A stretch of DNA of 64,000 bases, taken from positions 58,327 to 122,326 of the forward strand of contig KB310375.1 in assembly GCA_000328365.1 (NCBI GenBank), written 5' to 3'. Source of the stretch: Capitella teleta (lineage: Eukaryota > Annelida > Polychaeta > Capitellidae). Positions 1-11,472 of the stretch are shown here, piece after piece. The position numbers and the translations under genes are program-made. Positions within the stretch are counted from its first letter, which is position 1. Every line of letters starts with the position of its first letter. Below the pieces are notes generated by a model that searched no databases, was not told where the DNA came from, and worked only from the letters and a program-made list of their open reading frames with translations.

Positions 1-459
1 TCGACGCATTATACTAAGTGCTATTTATTATTGATTCTTCAAAAAAGATCCTACTTTTAATGTGCTCTAACTTTTTGAATTTGTGAGTTTGTGTTGTCAA
101 ATTGCTTCAATTATCGGTATTAAATTGCTTATATTAATATGATCTCTGAAATAATAACAGTTCAACTCAAAAATCAACCCGGCAGCTCAAAGGTAAAATT
201 AGTATGGGGTGTGAGAAATGTGATCAGTAATGAAACGCCAAACTTTGAAAGGCTATTAATTATTTGAAATTTTCCCAGCAATTATTTTTGTGTTGGAAAG
301 CACCGCATGTAATTATGCTTTTGGTCTACGTCTGTGGACACTGTGAAACTCATATTCAGTTATGAACATTTAAACCCACAACTACTCATCTGAATGACTA
401 GAAAATATATTCATTAATTTCATTATCATGTCAAACAAGAGAGGTATACCTGAAAAACA
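1..459. other. Intergenic, nothing recognised
   Basis: AT-rich sequence with no coding signal, RNA gene or repeat that I can match elsewhere in the window. It ends where the left arm of the 0.5/5.8 kb inverted repeat begins. Confidence 0.5.
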
Positions 460-1455
460 ACTGACCCCGAGGGAGAAGGAATTCGCACAACCTGTTGTTC
501 CGAATTCGCAGCATCGGCCTATCTTAATATCTGCTGTATTTATGCACAGTAAGCATTCTCTGTAATAAAACACGACATAATGACGTAGTAAACAGGATTA
601 TATCGGCAAATGCAGGCATTTATCTCCAGGCACATTATTCAGAGCGGCGTCTCTTAAGGCAGCAGACAACGTTGGCCAAGGTAGTCAGTGCCATAACAGA
701 TTGAACACGTGCATTGTCACCTTTACGTACCTGGACATATATCAAATGCGCAAAACATGAAATAACAAATATGATTTGCAGCTCCTTTGTTGGTCATAAC
801 ATATCAAGCCCCTATCCATCGATCAATGTGGATATCCGGCACGTGTCGACTGAAACTGAGACCGTGTTCTTCTCTGTCTCTTGTCCCATGACTCTGGAGA
901 CACATTGGGTAGTCGGGTGACGCGCTTATTCAAATTGCGGTCACTAAATCTCACCCGAGGAAATCTTTGCTGCGATGCTGACATTCTCAAGATATTTCCG
1001 CTAGGATTACTTTACAGACAAGCACACTGAAATTGAAATAATGGCCTTTTTACCTTTCAAAATAGTGTTCTATAGAAAGATGTTAAAGATGGTGTTTTTG
1101 TTATTGTTTGATGGGTTTGATGTGCAACTGGTTATTTAACTCGAAATGAAGGTTCAATTGTGGCATCGCTTGAGGTCTACGCTGTCATCTTGAAAGCGAG
1201 CCAGAACCGACCTCCGAATGCCCATAAACACCGCAGTGAAAGGAATTGAAAGGGAAGCTTTTGTGTTCATTGAGTCAACGCTGAAGCTCATCAAACGACG
1301 CAATATGAAGCACAGCTGTGACAGATCTCAGCACTCAAGCAGAGCAACTGCCATGCAGTGCACAGCAACTGTCAGCACAGATTCCTCAGCTCAATGCTTT
1401 GCAAGATGCTTAAACACCCTTCGTTCAATGCCACTCATATCACGATTACAGATTA
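460..1455 (+). repeat. Left arm of a mosaic inverted repeat (partner 5031-5815)
   Basis: Two blocks match the reverse complement of the right arm. Block A (about 531-690) matches about 5590-5750 almost base for base, with weaker similarity reaching back to about 460. Block B (1146-1433) matches 5049-5336 with only about two differences in roughly 287 bases by eye. Block order is mirrored (A-B here, B-A on the right), so this is one inverted duplication. The segments between A and B differ in both sequence and length (about 450 bases here, about 255 on the right). A 70-residue frame starting at 1218 is shared with the right arm, but near-identity of the DNA explains that and I do not call it a gene. 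It could be two insertions of a modular repeat family or an inverted duplication patched by gene conversion. Confidence 0.85.
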
Positions 1456-4400
1456 CCAGGCTGTGGATCACATGATTAATTCGTGCGCATGCTTTGCATG
1501 ATGTAAATATTTGTTTTACAGAATTCATAACATTATTGGTTCAGTTTGATTTTAATTCATTAGTATGCATTCATTTCATTTTGATGAAAACTTGCATCTT
1601 AGGCTAAGAAGTTGGTGTTGTTTACTGATAACTTTTTTTGGTTATTTTTTTTATGCCGTAAAACTTTTGAATTTGTAAAACTAGTGCAAATGAATCCAAC
1701 ACAATGAAAATTTAAACGGAAATGGTCATCCTATCAAACAATGTTTCAGATAACTCAGAAGTTGTTGGAACTCATTTAAATGCCTGGATCAGAAGCACCT
1801 GAGAAGGAATATCCCAACACAATCACCCCATGGCACTTCGGGATGCTAGCAATACGATTAAATGTGCCTGAGAGGACCTCGAAGTCATCGATATTAATAA
1901 TACAAAACCTGAATTTTAAAGATGATCATTGATCTGAAACCCTGAGGTGAACAGCGCCTAGACAGGATTTGTGAATTTCCATTTTATCATTGTGACAAAG
2001 TATGGGGAAACATCAGAGAAGAACTTTTTTCTTTTGGTCACAAAACAGATTATTGTTGGCATTCGTCCAATAATTTACAGCTATGATTCACAGTTATATT
2101 ATCCTGCTATATACTTGAATTCGGACTAAGCTGGATCAGCCACGAAAGGGTATATTTTAGGATACATGTATATATTAGAAAGGTGCTCAGGAATAGTTCC
2201 ACAATATGCCACCGATGATCATGCTGAAGCCTCGCTTACATAACTTTGACTCCCTTGACGCAAACAGTGCCAGTGCTGTTATATAGTTTGCTCTAGGAGA
2301 CTGGGTGTTATGATTCTATAGCTCCGATATTCGTAAGCCATAATAAGAAAAACAGTTTACCGTTAAACAACTTTGTTAATTTCACCTGCTCTTTTCTGTA
2401 TTTAAGAGTCCAGCCAGTCAGCTTGACGTCCATTTGTATCCAAAGATCTCATACTCGGACACAGGCGAATAACATCCTCCATTTTGTGAAGACACTTTTA
2501 TTTGCAGAATAAAACTGCAATTTCTGCCTCGTTTGGAAGAGTGTGAGAAAGGTCGGCTGGTTTTGGCTGTCTGAATCGCGTATTACAACTGCAATCGCCT
2601 CTTTAATAATTAGACGGAAGTTTCTCTCGCATTTCAGTCCTACAATTATTATAGATGCAACATTAAATTCGGAGGGCGTTGACTTTCGGGCTGCAACTAT
2701 TTTCAGCTGCAAATATCGACAATACGATCACCAATAGAGTATAATTAATCTAACTAGCTACACACTGCCTCTCTATATTCTATTATATCCGCTCTGATGC
2801 AATATGGTTCAAAGCTGACTTGTTGCATGTCTTATACACCTGTCATATACACGCCACGTGCGGCATCGGGAAACGTAATCAAGGGTTCCGCATGGATCAA
2901 GAAACATCAGATTCGGATGTTTTTCTTTCTTCTATCTCTTCTATGTCAGTAAAAGAGGAAAAAGTAAGATGAGGTGCAAAGGAAGCACATAGATTGTGCA
3001 AATGAGATTAGAAGAAACGCCCGAGGAATGATGTCATGTCAGATGTTGTGTACCTTTGCCGAGATCTAATCACATAACATAGTTGCTCAGCTGGCTCCTG
3101 ACTCACTGAAGCAGCTCGTTCCTCCTTCCCATTTACTCCAATTCGTGGCTCTCTGTTCTCTATCACTCATCTTCCTTTTCTTCTTATGTAGTACAACCTT
3201 ATTGTGATGTATTTAACCTTTTTATTTTATTTCATTATTTTGATTGTCATCTAATGCCTCCAAGTTGTCAATGCAGCAGCGGCATAGTGTATTCTAATTA
3301 CACATGTATACCATATGCATGTGTTAGGTATTAGCAATGCTTTGCTCATTAACAAGGCGTTATAAACCGTTTACCTGAACTTTACCATAAGTAGACTGAT
3401 AGCACATGTACAGAACCGCATTGGGAATCTTACAACGTGGTTGTTAGAGTGACCAATCAACCATTTAGACTACTCAGTCCAAGCTGAATTAGCCGCATAA
3501 AAATATGTTGAAAAAATCCCCAAGTGTTATAACTCAATTTAAGCCTCATCAGCAGAGGGTTTTATCGAGCTTTGTTTTTTTTTTTCTTCAAACGGGAACG
3601 CCAAGAAGCAGCGCTAAGAGATTACCATTCTATGATATTTCCAGTTGATCAATGAAACGTTGAACTTTCACAACCACTCTGTTACTTGCATAAATTGCAT
3701 GTTTTCAATAGAAAAAATGTCTGCTCAATTGTTGTCATGGCTATTGGATAGGTGATCACTGCACGGAATCAAAGCTGAAAGCAAGACTTTCGTTCCTGGC
3801 GTAGGGGTGTCAGTAAGTCGTGATGAATTGATGTGATCTGTCAAAGAGAGAGGGGGGTCCACATCACGTGATCTGTCACATGTCAGTTGATGGATGACGT
3901 CATTTATGAGCCGCCCCCCATTTGCGATTAACCTGTGTGGATTAAGGGAAGTAGATGCGATCCGAAATAAAACACGTTTTGACAGCTGAAATGCTGGTCA
4001 TCTTGTTGACTGCCGTTCCCATCCGGGCATAAGTGGCTCACAGTGCCACCAATGGTCACCCATCTAAATGATGTCCGACTGCGTGATGGAGAAATGATTT
4101 TTGTTTTCTGGGGAAATCACTACACATCGCGAAATGATTCAGCTTTGGATTATAAATCAGTTGAATGAAGATGGAAATTGGTATTAGATTATTTTAGAGT
4201 ATTTGTAGAAAAACTCAGCATTGAGTTCTTTTACGTTTGAATCATGAACGAAAGTGACATTTTCATAAAGGATTTTACAAGAAAATGCGTTTCCATGTTA
4301 AATATCTGAATGAATACAATTAAACATAAAATTAAAATAAAATTGAGATGAAATTTCATGGTAGTATAATTGCAAACACAACATTTATTGAATTACTTCA

Positions 4401-5030
4401 TTCGACCTATCTACTCCAATCAATGAATTTCGAAAACCCTGGAATACACTGGGCACATTGCACTCCCGGTGAGGGGCTGCTGGCCTTGCTTCCGTGATCG
4501 ATGATTTCGCGCCCCAGCGCCTTTCGGTCATGCCTCGTAATGGACTGTCAGTTCCAGATGATTTCACCTTCCTATTTCATGAGCTGTTGCCTCCCTCGTA
4601 TTTCCCCAGCTGCTCTCTGTGCCGTTGCATTCATCGTGAAATCGGGAATTTTTCGTGACGTTTTCGTCTTCAGCGGAATGGGGGCAACGAAACGCCAGGC
4701 AGGTAAATTCACTTACAAGGCAATGCATTACTGGCCACGATCAAAGGTCAATGACTTCTTAGAAGACTTCCTTCATCTTTTAGTGTAACGAATCACATTA
4801 CCACAGTCCGGGCTTCCTCTATTTCCTGTCCTTCAAGAATTTTACGATAATCCTATAATTGGTGGGGGGTTGTTCGGACCTGGCATTTGAAATTTAAGAT
4901 CAGCATAATTTCAACAAATGCCTTCAGTTAAATAACGAATTGTAATCTTTGATTGTATGGGCAAAACATTTGACCCGGAGACAGCACATATCGCCACTGA
5001 GATAATCGACGAGAATTCGATCATTGAACG
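1456..5030. other. Spacer between the inverted repeat arms, nothing recognised
   Basis: About 3.6 kb of AT-rich DNA between the two arms. A palindromic CRE-like octamer (TGACGTCA) lies near 3894. Short frames at 2449-2737 and 4501-4788 are open but resemble no protein I know. I see no transposase, RNA gene or tandem array. Confidence 0.5.
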
Positions 5031-5815
5031 AATAGTGAGTGATAGGCATGTTATTGAACGAAGGGTGTTTAAGCATCTTGCAAAGCATTGAGCTGAGGAA
5101 TCTGTGCTGACAGTTGCTGTGCACTGCATGGCAGTTGCTCTGCTTGAGTGCTGAGATCTGTCACAGCTGTGCTTCATATTGCGTCGTTTGATGAGCTTCA
5201 GCGTTGACTCAATGAACACAAAAGCTTCCTTTTCAATTCCTTTCACTGCGGTGTTTATGGGCATTCGGAGGTCGGTTCTGGCTCGCTTTCAAGACGACAG
5301 CGTAGACCTCAAGCGATGCCACAATTGAACCTTCATGGTGTATTACGGATCCCAAGACACGCTGCTATTGCTGATAGAGACAGAAAATTACTCATACTTA
5401 GAGGACATTACCTCGAATCACAATCCTCGGCATCCTCAGTGACTTGTGAAAGGCCGCTGTATATTTTATTGGATGATGAACAAAATTAATGTGCTGCCAA
5501 TCATGTATGATATATCCTAATTTGTTTACGTAGCTGCGTGAAAGCACTAATGCATGGGAATGATAAAACGCAATAATAATTTTCTACTGCACTGATTACC
5601 TTGGCCAACATTGTCTGTTGCGCTAAGAGACGCCGCTCTGAATAATGTGCCTGGAGATAAATGCCTGCATTTGCCGATATAATCCTGTTTACTACGTCAT
5701 TATGTCGTGTTTTATTACAGAGAATGCTTACTGTGCATAAATACAGCAGATATGGAGATATGTTGATGGTGTAAATCGACCACAACAGGTTGTTCTTCTG
5801 CCGAAGGGATCAAGT
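5031..5815 (-). repeat. Right arm of a mosaic inverted repeat (partner 460-1455)
   Basis: Reverse-complement copy of the left arm. Block B lies at 5049-5336 and block A at about 5590-5750, with fading similarity to about 5815. The inter-block segment (5337-5590) is unrelated to its counterpart on the left. Block B again carries the MPINTAVKGIE frame, with one residue changed (K for R) in the shared 70. The blocks look recent while the inserts look unrelated, so the history is mosaic. Confidence 0.85.
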
Positions 5816-8040
5816 GTATCCAAGTATTGTGATATTATATATAAAACCAAACTGAAATTGAGAAGAGGAGTGGATTCAATGCTCTCTAATATGGACCAAA
5901 TACATTTTCTATCAGTTCGAAGGTAGTATGGAAATTTAGCCTTGCACAGTGCAGATAATTATGATTGGATGTAAAACCCATCTCTGGTACCATTTGGTAT
6001 GGTAATCCGGCACAGTATAACCTAGAGCTTCATTGTCATGATGGCGGAAATTGATTCCAATGTTATAATCACCAGTTTGTTGATTTGCAGATACCAAATT
6101 GCACATGCTATCACAAATCTACAGGGCCATTACCATTAATGGCATTACCATTATTGCTGTGATGTCACTTAATTTTTCTTTCTTCTAATAGTAAAAGCGG
6201 AAACACAAATGATCAAATTCACAAATTAAAACATGGCGCAGGGAACCATAACATTGTTCCTCGCTGTGGATTATGTTAAAAATCGCTCTTTCCGAATAAC
6301 ACTCTATGAAAGACGAGTCATAACACAGAGCATCACTGGGTTCGACCTTGAAGCGTAATAAGGGCGCCTTTCTTTTCACAACAAGATACATATATTTATT
6401 CCATAACCCCATACATCACCGGACAAGCATGGTCAATTCGTCTTTTTAGTTCTAAGGAGCATTTCCGCATGGGCATTCATCTGTGTCTCTGCCTCTGAGG
6501 AATCCAATCTAAATTGCGAAGAGGCTTTAAGAGGGTGATTACACGAATAAAAGTGAAATGAATCTCTCGAAATAGGTGTCCTCCACAAAGCGGTTTATCT
6601 TATTGGTCATTCATGGTTATTTCTCTTTGCAAAAAGGTTTGTACATGTGAATTAGCCAGTATATTGGTGAGACAATCAAATGCATGATCTTAACATATGA
6701 TTACCGCGAGCGACTACAGCTAATTCTATTTAAATATAGTAATCCCAGTAGATTACCTGATTAAGATGTTTGTTGATTGCTTTAGCATGTGTGCCGCAAC
6801 TGTATTTATTTACGATTGTAACAAATATATCTCCAATCCATCACGAAGATCTGGAGCAGGACTAGTTTACCTGGTACAGTTGCTGCTGTCATCAATGCGA
6901 AGTCATCTTTATAAGCATCACCGCCACCGTGTTTGTCCGATCTCGACACAGACAAGTTTTGTCAATTACCTGTGTATACACGGATCTCAAACAGGTCAAT
7001 GAGGCGCTTGAATGTAATGAAGCGTAGTGCTTAATATCACACCACGCTATGTAATTAGAACCAACGTTCTGACCCATCAAGCAGCCAGAAAACGCAGTCC
7101 CATCCATCTGCTATTGATGTAAACATGGCCCAGTAAAGACACAGGGATCTGCTGACCCTGCAAAGGTTCCTCCCAAAAAAGATCTTGATTTACGCACCGT
7201 AGTTCTCCAATGGATCCTTCAGGTCCAATATTCAATGATAACCTACACGTTGATGTCAGAAGATAGCGATGGATCAAGGATTCTTATATGGAGGGTGATA
7301 ACAATGCTTGACAAATGACTAGGCCAAGATCTTCTTCGGATATGAGTGCTCGATCTGACTTAGATGATATTGCATTCAGCCGTGCAATAAAGACGATATC
7401 TGTATATCAATGGATTGCATTCTTCGTCGTTGTATGGCGTGATACTCGATAATTGCAATACTTTATTATTGTTTACCACGTATTGTGAAGGGCAATGGTG
7501 ATGGTGTATGGCCAGTTTAAATATGCATGCATTGCAGATGGTCCAAGCTTTACACGGGAACTGTGTCTTCTTTTCCATAGAAGATGGGATGAATGCTGGA
7601 TAATGGGCCGACCGGAAACAGAACCAACGAAGCTAATGTCGCTGAGAAAGCATTGTAAATCCCTATTCTCTGTATTCATACGCATTTCTATGGAAAGTAG
7701 TCCCAGGCCTCCGAGATGTTTCTGCACTGCTCTCATTTGCCTTTGGAGTGGTCATCAAGGGCCTTTGAAGATGTAGTATGTTGCAGCTTGGGTGCATTTA
7801 AAATATCACAGTTGCTTATGTATTTTTATTTCGAACAAAATCAGCCTTTAGGACGGTTAGTGACACTGGCGAATATAGTGACACTGTGGAATACGTAAAA
7901 TAAGTTGCTGAATCATGTTTGGCCTGTGGTCAATAATTATATGTGGGGCTATTGGTTCAAATCCGATGACTTTGATGTGTAAATATATCCATTAAGAAGA
8001 AGTGTTCATAACCAGTGAAAGTAAGGCATACCATTTCATT
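5816..8040. other. Intergenic, nothing recognised
   Basis: No gene identified. Several short frames on both strands overlap between 7360 and 7776, but none has a recognisable domain and they contradict one another. The stretch lies downstream of the DEG/ENaC gene, whose 3' UTR probably ends near 8030-8046. Confidence 0.45.
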
Positions 8041-8045
8041 CATAT

Positions 8046-8051
8046 TTTATT
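8046..8051 (-). terminator. Candidate polyadenylation signal of the DEG/ENaC gene
   Basis: On the minus strand this reads AATAAA, about 300 bases past the TGA stop at 8352-8354. That spacing is plausible for a 3' UTR. The hexamer is common in AT-rich DNA, so only its position supports the call. Confidence 0.4.
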
Positions 8052-8351
8052 GGTGAAGAACAATGTCATAAGCAATTCAACAAATATACATACAAATATA
8101 ATAGTGTTACAAATGGCACGGCTCACATTATATAATACACTGTTCACGAAATCGACGCATAATATTGGTAGTGTCAAATATTAGCATACGGGCTGAGGAA
8201 GCAATGCCCTATGGCAGTTCTCACAATAGACTCTTACCTGTGGTGTTTTCTCAACGTACAACAAACCATCACATAACAGCAGATTACACGCTCCATACCG
8301 TCGTTGAAGGCGTTTTGGGGAAACAAGGCAAATGAAAGTGACCTGAAGGTA

Positions 8352-9956
8352 TCACGCTTTTCTTAGCAGTTCGTCCGCCGAAGGGTCAGTGATCTTGGCA
8401 TTCCCTTTCCCGTTGGCCTGCAGTTTCTTGTCTCTGTCCCTCGTTTTGCTCCCGCATAACTGATGGACAAACTCCATAATTTCGATAATTGTTATGAAAG
8501 TTATTCCGACCCAAAGATTGAGTAGACCTCCAACGTTACCAAATAAGGCCTCGGGGGAAATTAAAGGTGTTTCCGAATAATGGAAGTACGATTTTTGATG
8601 ATTTAGAATTCTTATCTGTGCGAAGTTATCGTGGATTTTATCCAGGTCACTGACCCTGCGGACTGATTCCTCCTTGTTGTATTGTGAAATATTCAGGAGT
8701 GTCTCGTACTCGGTAAACTTGGCTGAGTAAGACTTGTTTTGAATATACTGCTTATAGAAAGATAAGTGATACGTATCATGGGGCCACTGTATAGATTTCG
8801 TGGAGTATTCGTAAGTAAACTGCTCACAAGGGATAGGACAGCTACAGATCTTTTCGAAGTCCTTCTCGAGATATAACTCAGTGTTCAGCGCGCAATCTAG
8901 GCGAGCCAATGTTGCAGATATGTTCTTTTCGTCTATATAACCGCAGAGAGCCGTACTCGCCCGCTCTTCTTTAGTCGTTGAGTAGAAAAAATGAATGCAG
9001 TCACAGTCTTTGAGGATGTGGTCCTTTGCGCACATGCGGTAGCACTCATACCCGTGGCGGTTGATTGCATAACCGGTCACCCCATCCCGCTGGGCCTCTT
9101 CAGCCTCCTCTGGTGTTATGCAAGAACCGTACGGATCATCCAGAAGGGATCGTCTTGTTCCTTCCAGCTTGAAAGCCATATCTACTCCCGCATGGACGTG
9201 TTGGGACGTCAGCCAAATATCGGGGAAGGAGTTAGGAGGATGGATGACAACCCGTGCTCCCACTAAGCTCGTGTGAGTCACTGAATCGTCCGCCATCTTA
9301 AACTCCTGGGGCACAGCCACTTCAGGGTCATCCAGATATAGAATGACATTCAGTCCTTTCAGCACTGGACTATTTGATTGGAACGTTACACACAAACCGT
9401 AAAATGGGTCCAGAAACATTGAAGTGTTGACGTAATTAATTTCCTCACTGAAGCACGGCGCATTGATCCAACCAGGCACTGCTCGGCAGTCAATGATGAA
9501 GATATCTCGAAGTTTGTCCACCGCTGAGTGGATTTGAGGGGTATTCTGTAAGTAACCTGCAAAATCAGCAAGATCTTTTAGGTACCGATACTCTTTGCTA
9601 TCTGGTTTGTACGACTTCTGAAGATTCTGAACTTTTGCCTCGTAATGTGCCATTCGGATATCTTCATGTAACTCATTCTCCAGAACTCGAAATGTCCAGT
9701 CTCGATCCAAGTGACAAATGGTGACGTCAGGAAAAGGAGGAGCTTTACGTTCAGTGACGATATTGACACTTGTGGCAAACTCCAGGTAACCCATCATCAA
9801 CTTCGCCAACTGGTATATGGCAGCCACCATGCCAACCAACAGAGCCAGCACCCAGAGGGTTCTTTGAAACTTTGTAGGGGATTTCATTATCCTTGGAAGC
9901 GCCTTCATGGAAGAGCCCTCGCAGCTCTTCCGGATGGCTTTGGCAAGTAACCCCAT
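8352..9956 (-). CDS. DEG/ENaC/ASIC-family ion channel subunit, uninterrupted frame
   Basis: A 534-residue subunit of the trimeric, usually sodium-selective, plasma-membrane channel family that includes ASICs, FMRFamide-gated channels and degenerins. TM1 lies at about residues 33-55. The post-TM1 motif PPFPDVTICHLD is at 73-84 and matches the family's AFPAVTFCN pattern. The extracellular loop has the expected cysteines (157, 168, 189, 279, 305, 309, 318, 320, 338, 355, 371, 373, 377) and the signature CSCPIPCEQFTYEYSTKS followed by WP. TM2 lies at about 475-499. Length is normal for the family. Key positions differ from consensus: the N-terminal HG gating motif reads KA (18-19), the outer-pore GDIGG reads GNVGG (473-477), and the GxS filter reads GIT (484-486). 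The frame stays open upstream of this ATG to a possible acceptor at 9991-9992, so the true start may lie in another exon. The cytoplasmic tails are short. The ligand and any amiloride sensitivity cannot be read from the sequence. Confidence 0.93.
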   Translation of the reverse strand: MGLLAKAIRKSCEGSSMKALPRIMKSPTKFQRTLWVLALLVGMVAAIYQLAKLMMGYLEFATSVNIVTERKAPPFPDVTICHLDRDWTFRVLENELHEDIRMAHYEAKVQNLQKSYKPDSKEYRYLKDLADFAGYLQNTPQIHSAVDKLRDIFIIDCRAVPGWINAPCFSEEINYVNTSMFLDPFYGLCVTFQSNSPVLKGLNVILYLDDPEVAVPQEFKMADDSVTHTSLVGARVVIHPPNSFPDIWLTSQHVHAGVDMAFKLEGTRRSLLDDPYGSCITPEEAEEAQRDGVTGYAINRHGYECYRMCAKDHILKDCDCIHFFYSTTKEERASTALCGYIDEKNISATLARLDCALNTELYLEKDFEKICSCPIPCEQFTYEYSTKSIQWPHDTYHLSFYKQYIQNKSYSAKFTEYETLLNISQYNKEESVRRVSDLDKIHDNFAQIRILNHQKSYFHYSETPLISPEALFGNVGGLLNLWVGITFITIIEIMEFVHQLCGSKTRDRDKKLQANGKGNAKITDPSADELLRKA

Positions 9957-9989
9957 GCTGTTAGATGTACCAAAAGGGTGCCGGAGTAA

Positions 9990-10004
9990 TCTGGAAATAA
10001 ACCA
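9990..10004 (-). promoter_or_regulatory. Candidate 3' splice acceptor upstream of the channel frame
   Basis: The minus strand reads TTTATTTCCAG just before position 9990, 34 bases upstream of the first ATG. The channel frame is open without a stop through this point (residues LLRHPFGTSNS before the Met). An upstream exon supplying the 5' UTR or a longer N-terminus is therefore plausible, which would fit the short tail before the HG-like position. The pyrimidine tract is weak. Confidence 0.4.
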
Positions 10005-11370
10005 TTGTTTAAGTACACATTAAGCCTCTATACCATATACATGTAATATTATATAAATACATTACAACAAGACACAGGTCAGGTATACGGGGTGTCTCTT
10101 TGCCATGATCTCTCAAAATGAAGATTTAATTGTAAAGAATAAAAATTATCTTTGTAATTATTATCAACGATGCTATCATCATTGATATGCCCATACGTTA
10201 GATGCTAGTATGCAAACGGTATGTTTGCAATGGATCAAAGAGATGATTGAATCAGGCGGAGTATCCGATATCAAGCCAAGGTCTGTTTTGAACTCCACCC
10301 GAAGATCTCGAGATCATTCGGATCCCATCCCTGTATTCCAAGGGGATCTTCTTTTTCTGTCATCAAGCGATGATTCTCCTCATGAATATTACAACGCATG
10401 CCGAGGGACATTAGGGTTCTCCTTTAAGCAGGATCATTCGAGACCCTTTCTCGTCTCCATGTATTACGTACCTTACGGATTCTATGAAAGGCTTCTGCCA
10501 TTTATCTCACTTTAGACCCAGCTCAATTAGGCCATCAAGGTCTTCCAGGCCTTTGATACACGACTCCTGAGCCTGATCGGAACCCTACTTGATTTTTTTT
10601 CTTTTTCAATTTTTGGTTGAAGAACCTTGCAATTTGTTTGATATAACGAGAAGAAGGTGTACAAATCTCAATGTGCATAGCTCAATGTAAAGCATACACT
10701 CTAAGAAGTAAGTGAGAGCGATATAGACAATATTATACAGTGGCGGGGATATCAACACTGTTCATTTAAGCAGTAATTGTGATACAATCACACAGTGGGT
10801 GAACAATGGGATGCCATAGGAACAAAACGATGGAAGATCCCAAGCACACATCATGTTGTTATCTCTCTATTTTTATATTTGCCTCTCCACATCAATCCCA
10901 TCTCCATCAGTGTAGCAATATGTGAGCCATTTTCTCCCCGTAGACATGTTTTCCTTTGAGGTCTTATGCTGCCGACACGAATCCAAATAAGCAGTTGCCT
11001 GTCTCTGTTCTTCACTCTTCAGTTATGCTTTTGTCATCTATAAACATGCTGCTCTATCTATGGCTTTGGTTCTGGGGTAACTGCATGGGTTTGTATGTTT
11101 CGCTGAGATGTACTTGAGCAGGAAAATGTGCTAGCAATGTTAGAATAATACATCTAGTCAGGTGAGAGGAGCTATTTTTTTCTACCTATATAGGTTTATG
11201 TCATTATCATTATGTTTCAATATTGTATGGATAGCTGAGAGGACAAATTAGAAACAATCACGAAATTAAACCGTGATATTGGGATGAGAATGCATGTATA
11301 TATATATACATATGATAGATTTGTAGATAAACTATTTATGAAAGGATTCAGAAGCAAAATTATTTACGTT
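10005..11370. other. Upstream flank of the channel gene, nothing firm
   Basis: It would hold the promoter, or an intron and upstream exon, of the minus-strand channel. I see no clear TATA or initiator. A 101-codon plus-strand frame (10210-10515) has no recognisable motif. The stretch ends at an assembly gap. Confidence 0.4.
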
Positions 11371-11472
11371 NNNNNNNNNNNNNNNNNNNNNNNNNNNNNN
11401 NNNNNNNNNNNNNNNNNNNNNNNNNNNNNNNNNNNNNNNNNNNNNNNNNNNNNNNNNNNNNNNNNNNNNNNN
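11371..11472. other. Assembly gap (102 N)
   Basis: A run of 102 unknown bases. Any frame crossing it is meaningless. Confidence 1.

Noticed and set aside
1218-1475. A shared 70-residue frame (MPINTAVKGIE) in both inverted repeat arms, suggesting a gene family
   Set aside because: The DNA of block B is about 99% identical, so the frame is conserved automatically; there is no known domain and no independent copy.
7360-7776. Three overlapping frames of 72-93 codons on both strands
   Set aside because: Mutually exclusive frames with no motifs; expected by chance at this length.
8991-9266. A 91-codon plus-strand frame, and further frames at 9386-9950
   Set aside because: All lie in antisense or shifted frames of the DEG/ENaC coding sequence.
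10210-10515. A 101-codon plus frame upstream of the channel
   Set aside because: No domain, no splice or promoter support.
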